From assembly GCA_002789635.1 (NCBI GenBank), contig PFTQ01000038.1, positions 1 through 27,030 of the forward strand: 27,030 bases of DNA, written 5' to 3'. Below, one piece after another: positions 23,461-27,030 of the stretch. Below the pieces are notes generated by a model that worked only from the letters and a program-made list of their open reading frames with translations, was not told where the DNA came from and made no database searches. Origin of the DNA: Candidatus Aenigmarchaeota archaeon CG_4_9_14_3_um_filter_37_18 (lineage in GTDB: Archaea; Aenigmatarchaeota; Aenigmatarchaeia; CG10238-14). A program made the translations under genes and the position numbers. The first letter of the stretch is position 1. Each line of letters starts with the position of its first letter.

Positions 23461-23544
23461 CTTGATTTTCTTTTCAAGACTTGCTTCCAAGATAGATATC
23501 ATTCTTTTTATTTCATTCACCCTTTTCTTGTACTTGTCTTGGTA
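23461..23544 (-). other. In-frame coding-like extension beyond the Fic stop codon
   Basis: Directly after the TAA of the Fic gene, the same frame runs for 28 more codons to a TAG at 23458-23460, reading KYKKRVNEIKRMISILEAS and similar, a charged helix typical of protein tails. Either the TAA is a recent nonsense change or sequencing error in a longer Fic protein, or a short separate frame starts at GTG 23520. No ribosome site is evident for the latter. Confidence 0.4.
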
Positions 23545-24786
23545 TTAAGAAGACAATCTTTCATTTATTTTTCTTAGATTGAATAAAATTATTTTCTGTA
23601 GAGTTTCAAATAGTTTTTTATCGTCTCTTCTCTCAGAACCTTTAGTACATTCAAGATACTCATCTAACAGACCGAAAGGGATATCTAAAACAGGGATTCC
23701 TTTGGATTGAAGTAAATGAAAAGTAATCAACCGAGAAGTCCTGCTGTTCCCATCAATAAATGGATGGATATGTTGAAATTCATTATGGAAGAGTGAAGAA
23801 AAAGAAATTATCTCCTTAATGGAAACCTTCTTCTTGATGAATCTATTATACTCGTTAATCAGTTGATTAAGCTCTGAAATAATTTCAGTCGGTTTAGAAA
23901 CTTCAAAATTAGGGTTTCCTTTAATGTGAACATCAATTTTTCTTATTTTTCCGGCAATTTTAGGAAGATGATACATAGATAATGCATGATAATTTAAAAT
24001 AGTTTGGATAGTCAGAGGCTCTCTTTTGTTGCTATCTTTAAGCATTTGAAGGATAGCATTTTGATAGTTTTTAATTTCATCGACATCTTCGCTTCTAAGG
24101 TTATTTGGGATGATTTTATTTTTCAATATCTTAATAGTATCAGGCAGGGTGATAGGGTTTCCTTCCAGAGTTAGGCTGTGGTGGATAAAATGGATTTCAA
24201 ATTCAGCAACAATTTTTCGAAAACCCGCTTCATTCCTTCTTCTGAGCCCTTTATATGATTCAAGTTCTTTTTTGATAACATCTAAATAGTTGATTTGATT
24301 TTCCCTTCTCTCTGGAATTTCAAGATTGAAATAAGACAATAAATTCTTTATGAGGGAATTGTAGAAAAATTTTATTCTCAATGGTTTCTTGGAGATTATT
24401 AATAACAAACCATTATTATCCAATATTTTGGTATACTTAGTGAAGGTTCTCGGGTTAATTTGAGTGTTTTTCAGAGTGAGCTCCTTTCTTTCTAGACCCC
24501 CTTTGACAAATTCCACTAGCCCCTGATTTAACAACAAATTATAATTTATGTTATTGGCCAAACAGTAATGGATTATAATATACAGCAAGTTTGTTTTTTG
24601 GTTTCTTTTAGCTTGAAAGCCAAATTTTGTTTTAATTAAAAAATGATTCTTTTCTAATTCGGTCAAGAGGCGGTGGATATTGTTATATTCTTTTTCAGTC
24701 TTGTTTAGATCTTCAACTACTTCAATTGGTTTAATTGGGTTTTTATTCTTATAGACTACTTCGAAGAGATCATATTTAGTGACCAT
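23545..24786 (-). CDS. Fic-domain protein with N-terminal regulatory region and built-in inhibitory motif
   Basis: The 413-residue product begins with winged-helix-like segments (about 1-60 and 85-140), then a Fic domain (about 185-400). Fic proteins move AMP or a related group onto Ser/Thr/Tyr hydroxyls of targets. The catalytic loop is HPFIDGNSRTSR (His341-Arg352); the usual HPFxDGNGRxxR has Gly where this has Ser348. The inhibitory motif SLTLEGN (Ser204, Glu208, Gly209) lies before the Fic core, as in class II Fic proteins, so activity should be self-restrained. No separate antitoxin gene is adjacent. The frame continues after the stop codon. It may regulate a host protein or act as a toxin. 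Confidence 0.9.
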   Translation of the reverse strand: MVTKYDLFEVVYKNKNPIKPIEVVEDLNKTEKEYNNIHRLLTELEKNHFLIKTKFGFQAKRNQKTNLLYIIIHYCLANNINYNLLLNQGLVEFVKGGLERKELTLKNTQINPRTFTKYTKILDNNGLLLIISKKPLRIKFFYNSLIKNLLSYFNLEIPERRENQINYLDVIKKELESYKGLRRRNEAGFRKIVAEFEIHFIHHSLTLEGNPITLPDTIKILKNKIIPNNLRSEDVDEIKNYQNAILQMLKDSNKREPLTIQTILNYHALSMYHLPKIAGKIRKIDVHIKGNPNFEVSKPTEIISELNQLINEYNRFIKKKVSIKEIISFSSLFHNEFQHIHPFIDGNSRTSRLITFHLLQSKGIPVLDIPFGLLDEYLECTKGSERRDDKKLFETLQKIILFNLRKINERLSS

Positions 24787-25131
24787 AATAATATAATGTT
24801 TTTAGAATTTATAAATCTTACTATTTTGTATTATTTATGGGATTTTTTCACTAAAACAGTGCAAAATAGCATGTTTTATGTGTTTGTAAATATATCATGA
24901 GATATGCTACCTAACTCTAACTACAATTTTTTCATGATTAAAAGAGTCTTTTCTCATATATATCACAGTGTTATATTTTTTGATTGATAATGATATATAT
25001 CATAAGGATTTAAATTTCATTTTACCTTCTTTTGAACAAATTTATATTTTTATACTAGTGTCGCACCTTCGACATTTCTATATATCATAAAAAATTCAAA
25101 AATTTGAATATAACTTAAATTTGGTGATTAA
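24787..25131. promoter_or_regulatory. 345-bp AT-rich regulatory region with repeated ATATATCA sites and palindromes
   Basis: No gene is visible. ATATATCA recurs four times on the plus strand (cores at about 24890, 24958, 24994 and 25080). At 24990-25003 it forms a perfect 14-bp palindrome, ATGATATATATCAT. Another dyad, ATTCAAA-AA-TTTGAAT, lies at 25094-25109, 22 bases before the next start codon. TTTATATTTT at 25041-25050 could be a TATA box, and GGTGAT precedes the ATG at 25132. It lies between the divergent Fic and RNA-ligase units and so could control both. Confidence 0.45.
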
Positions 25132-25485
25132 ATGTACATCTACAATGTTGGGTATCATAGTTATGAAGAGAGTGATTATATTCAACTTTCTCACGAGAAA
25201 AAATTCAGTAAAGATAAATTCGAAGAAGCCATAATTGGGGCATCTGTAAATGTGTTGAAAAGAACAAAAATCCATAAGGGGGAGAGACTAACTTTTCAGG
25301 ATATACTATATGATGTAATAGAAGAGCTAATTAAGAATTTTGGTTTTGAAAAAATAGAATTTACATCGGAATTCAATGTCTTTGGGTGGGCTGATATCAT
25401 GGATGAGAAGGATTGGGAAAGAGATAGGGATGAACAACTCAACAAATTGACAAAAAAGATAAAATTCAACTATCCAAAAAAATGA
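25132..25485 (+). CDS. Unrecognised 117-residue protein paired with RNA ligase
   Basis: The product is soluble and acidic-basic mixed with no signal or membrane segment. It begins MYIYNVGYHSYEESDYIQLS, a strand-rich opening with clustered Tyr, His and Glu. Helices follow (KDKFEEAIIGASVNVLKR; FQDILYDVIEELIKNFG), then FNVFGWADIMDEKDWER and a Lys-rich end. I know no family for it with confidence. GGTGAT lies five bases before the ATG. The stop is 19 bp before the RNA ligase start, so the two are one operon, and a link to RNA repair or processing is inferred from this alone. Confidence 0.75.
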   Translation: MYIYNVGYHSYEESDYIQLSHEKKFSKDKFEEAIIGASVNVLKRTKIHKGERLTFQDILYDVIEELIKNFGFEKIEFTSEFNVFGWADIMDEKDWERDRDEQLNKLTKKIKFNYPKK

Positions 25486-25504
25486 CATATTCAAGGTAAT
25501 AAAA

Positions 25505-26518
25505 ATGAATCTAATAGTAAATTCAAAAGAAGAATTCAAGATAGAGTTAATAGAAGGTGAAATCTTAAGTACAAATGGACGAGTAAAGATGATGGGAATG
25601 GAAATACCGCCTTATCCAAAACTTCTTCATCTTTCAACTTTAAACAAAAAGATGATTGCACAGAAAAAAATAAATGGGTACAATGTGCGTTTAACCTACC
25701 TACCAAAATTAAATAATTTCATAGCCGTGCTTCGCGGAGGGTATGTGTGCGCAAAAACAACTTTCATGCTCAGAAAACATTTTTCAGATTTGTTTATGAA
25801 TTTTTTCAAAGAGAATCAAAGGAAAATACTCTGCATGGAAGTTCTCGGAAAAAAATCCCTCGCAAACCTACATACTGATTACTACAAAGAGCAGTATGGT
25901 TTTGAAGATGTCGGATATTTTATTTTTGATATAATGGATATGGAAAAGCCAGAGGATGAAAGATTTATTCCTTTTGAAAGAGTAGAAAAAATATGCAAAA
26001 AATATAATTTACAGCTAATTCCAACAATAGGAGTTTTCGATGGCATGGAAGATTTAAACAAAAAACTTCAGGAAATCCCTTCAGTGTTTGAAGGCGCTGT
26101 TGTAAAAAGTCTGGATGGAAGAGAAATAATGAAATACAGATTTGACAGTAGACCAGAAATTTTTATAAATAAAATTCCAACGAGAGAAAAGAGGCAAAAA
26201 CCCCCAGAAGAAATAGTAGTAACACATTTTTTTCAAGGTTATGAAGAAGCAGAATTAGGTTTGGATAGCGGGATAACTCAAGAAGAAATGGATAAATACC
26301 AGCAGATGCTTGATGAAATGGGAAAAGTAATAGCGAAAAATAAAAGTAAAATAAGTGAACAGTCAGACAAAATAGTCGCCTTTCTGATGAAAAGTATAAA
26401 TGAACATGGGACATTTGAAGAAGATATGTTGAAAGAAATCGAAAAACTTTTTAAGCAAAAAATTGGATATCAGGTTGGAAGATTTTTGAGGATGAAAGAT
26501 CGCCAGTTTTTGGATTAG
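25505..26518 (+). CDS. ATP-dependent RNA ligase (Rnl3/Pab1020 family)
   Basis: The 337-residue product fits the archaeal circularising RNA ligase family, which joins 5'-phosphate and 3'-hydroxyl RNA ends through a covalent lysine-AMP. Nucleotidyltransferase motifs are motif I KINGYN (adenylated Lys55), a GGYVCAKT region, motif III FDIMD (141-145), motif IV EGAVVK (196-201) and motif V MKYR (Lys210). A C-terminal helical domain (about 255-337) serves dimerisation in the family. Length is slightly below that of characterised members. An AAGGTAATAAAA leader precedes the ATG. It is the second gene of a unit with the unknown 117-residue protein. Confidence 0.92.
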   Translation: MNLIVNSKEEFKIELIEGEILSTNGRVKMMGMEIPPYPKLLHLSTLNKKMIAQKKINGYNVRLTYLPKLNNFIAVLRGGYVCAKTTFMLRKHFSDLFMNFFKENQRKILCMEVLGKKSLANLHTDYYKEQYGFEDVGYFIFDIMDMEKPEDERFIPFERVEKICKKYNLQLIPTIGVFDGMEDLNKKLQEIPSVFEGAVVKSLDGREIMKYRFDSRPEIFINKIPTREKRQKPPEEIVVTHFFQGYEEAELGLDSGITQEEMDKYQQMLDEMGKVIAKNKSKISEQSDKIVAFLMKSINEHGTFEEDMLKEIEKLFKQKIGYQVGRFLRMKDRQFLD

Positions 26519-26539
26519 TATGCATTAAAACTATTTTGA

Positions 26540-26643
26540 TTAGATTTTAAGAAGAAAATTCTTCATAACATCTTTTACGGATCGGTAAATTTTCCCAACT
26601 ATTCCTATCTGCATAACAAATATTTGTTAGAAGAATTTTTATA
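26540..26643 (-). pseudogene. Remnant of an OBG/YchF-type GTPase gene: promoter plus first codons
   Basis: On the minus strand, TATAAAAA (26636-26643) lies 22 bases before an ATG at 26614, and the 29 bases in between and across the box match 26 of 29 with the promoter of the GTPase gene at 23422. The frame begins MQIGIVGK, the standard start of this GTPase family (MLIGVIGK in the intact gene), then leaves the family (IYRSVKDVMKNF...) and stops after 24 codons at 26540. It looks like a truncated paralogue or a partial duplication. Confidence 0.5.
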
Positions 26644-26666
26644 ATGATAATAAAAAAAGAAAAGAT

Positions 26667-26972
26667 CTATTTCTTTCCGACTTTCTCCTCTTTAAGCACC
26701 ATTTTCGCAATCATGAACACAACTAATGCTATGATCACAAAGTTTATCACTGCCCCTAAAAATGAACCCCATTTAATCACTATTGGACCTAATGCTAATG
26801 CAGCTGTTTGCCAAGATCCGCCTGGGATAAATGGCGTTATTACTGGCATAACTATATCATTTACTAGAGATGTTACTAATGCTGTAAGCGCAGCACCTAT
26901 TATGAATGCTACTGCCAATGCAATCACTTTGTATTCCTTGAGAAAATCCATAAAATCCTTTATTAAACTCAT
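26667..26972 (-). CDS. mscL: Large-conductance mechanosensitive channel
   Basis: The 101-residue product is a compact MscL, which opens as a wide pore under membrane tension and protects against osmotic downshock. The N-terminal amphipathic helix (MSLIKDFMDFLKEYK), pore helix TM1 with AFIIGAALTALVTSLVNDIVMP, a short extracellular loop, and TM2 (FLGAVINFVIIALVVFMIAK) with a Lys-rich tail are all visible. It is shorter than the bacterial protein (about 136 residues), mostly at the loop and C-terminal bundle, but nothing essential looks missing. AGGGGTG lies five bases before the ATG, and a TATA-like TTAATATAAA at 27001-27010 (minus strand). Confidence 0.93.
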   Translation of the reverse strand: MSLIKDFMDFLKEYKVIALAVAFIIGAALTALVTSLVNDIVMPVITPFIPGGSWQTAALALGPIVIKWGSFLGAVINFVIIALVVFMIAKMVLKEEKVGKK

Positions 26973-26977
26973 TCATA

Positions 26978-27010
26978 CACCCCTTAAGATATTATTTTTC
27001 TTTATATTAA
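26978..27010 (-). promoter_or_regulatory. mscL promoter and ribosome site
   Basis: Reading on the minus strand, TTAATATAAA (27001-27010) is a TATA-box candidate and AGGGGTG (26978-26984) a strong ribosome site five bases before the ATG. The short distance implies a very short leader. Confidence 0.4.
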
Positions 27011-27030
27011 ATTTGCGGATAAAAGGTTAA

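Noticed and set aside
23545..26518. Fic plus RNA ligase as a known defence system
   Set aside because: Both families have housekeeping roles, they are divergent with no recognised sensor or effector partner, and no established system has this composition.
1..27030. tRNA, rRNA, CRISPR array or transposase
   Set aside because: No T-loop-like tRNA signature, rRNA stretch, regularly spaced repeat array or DDE/HUH/Y1 transposase frame was seen on either strand.

Overview
The window is AT-rich archaeal DNA, most likely from a DPANN-type lineage (Woesearchaeota/Pacearchaeota-like). The placement is inference. It rests on archaeal-only or archaea-typical genes (Hef-type helicase and ERCC4 nuclease, DUF460, archaeosortase, circularising Rnl3-type RNA ligase, archaeal topoisomerase IA), on GGTGAT-type Shine-Dalgarno sites together with TATA boxes 22-30 nt before start codons (leaderless transcripts), and on many small genes plus large Thr-rich, PKD/CARDB/TSP3-type surface proteins. 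I saw no rRNA, tRNA, CRISPR array or complete insertion sequence.

Layout. 1-4300 is accessory: the 3' end of a repeat-built PKD surface protein, small hypotheticals, two divergent DUF4258-DUF2283 (toxin-antitoxin-like) pairs, and a membrane protein overlapping a winged-helix gene. A perfect 59-bp direct repeat brackets the second DUF4258-DUF2283 pair, the clearest sign of recent rearrangement. 4592-11384 is a cell-surface block: two large secreted, membrane-anchored proteins sharing a Thr-rich linker and a GKSPxTG motif before the transmembrane helix, smaller surface/membrane proteins, a winged-helix regulator, and a coiled-coil protein whose cysteines fall mostly at multiples of seven. A 134-nt inverted-repeat element (9999-10132) separates the large surface gene from the regulator.

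11409-12411 holds a FAM173-like methyltransferase and two tiny membrane proteins. 12404-18908 is a minus-strand block, tightly packed in its upstream part: Hef-type helicase, ERCC4 nuclease and DUF460 RNase H-fold protein joined by 4-bp overlaps, then an archaeosortase, a coiled-coil protein and topoisomerase IA. The Hef helicase and nuclease halves, fused in many Euryarchaeota, are separate genes here. 18953-23422 carries housekeeping genes: a lipoprotein, PorB of pyruvate:ferredoxin oxidoreductase with a cysteine-less thioredoxin-fold neighbour, a small membrane protein, threonine synthase and an OBG/YchF-family GTPase.

23461-27030 is accessory again: a Fic-domain protein with an N-terminal inhibitory motif and a variant catalytic loop, a long AT-rich regulatory region with repeated ATATATCA sites, an unrecognised 117-residue protein paired with an RNA ligase, an apparent remnant of an OBG GTPase gene with its promoter, and MscL.

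The best leads for something undescribed are the repeat-flanked DUF4258-DUF2283 module, the split Hef/DUF460 operon, the GKSPxTG surface proteins in a genome with an archaeosortase, the cysteine-ladder coiled coil, and the unknown-protein/RNA-ligase pair behind a multi-site regulatory region. I found no complete recognised defence system.
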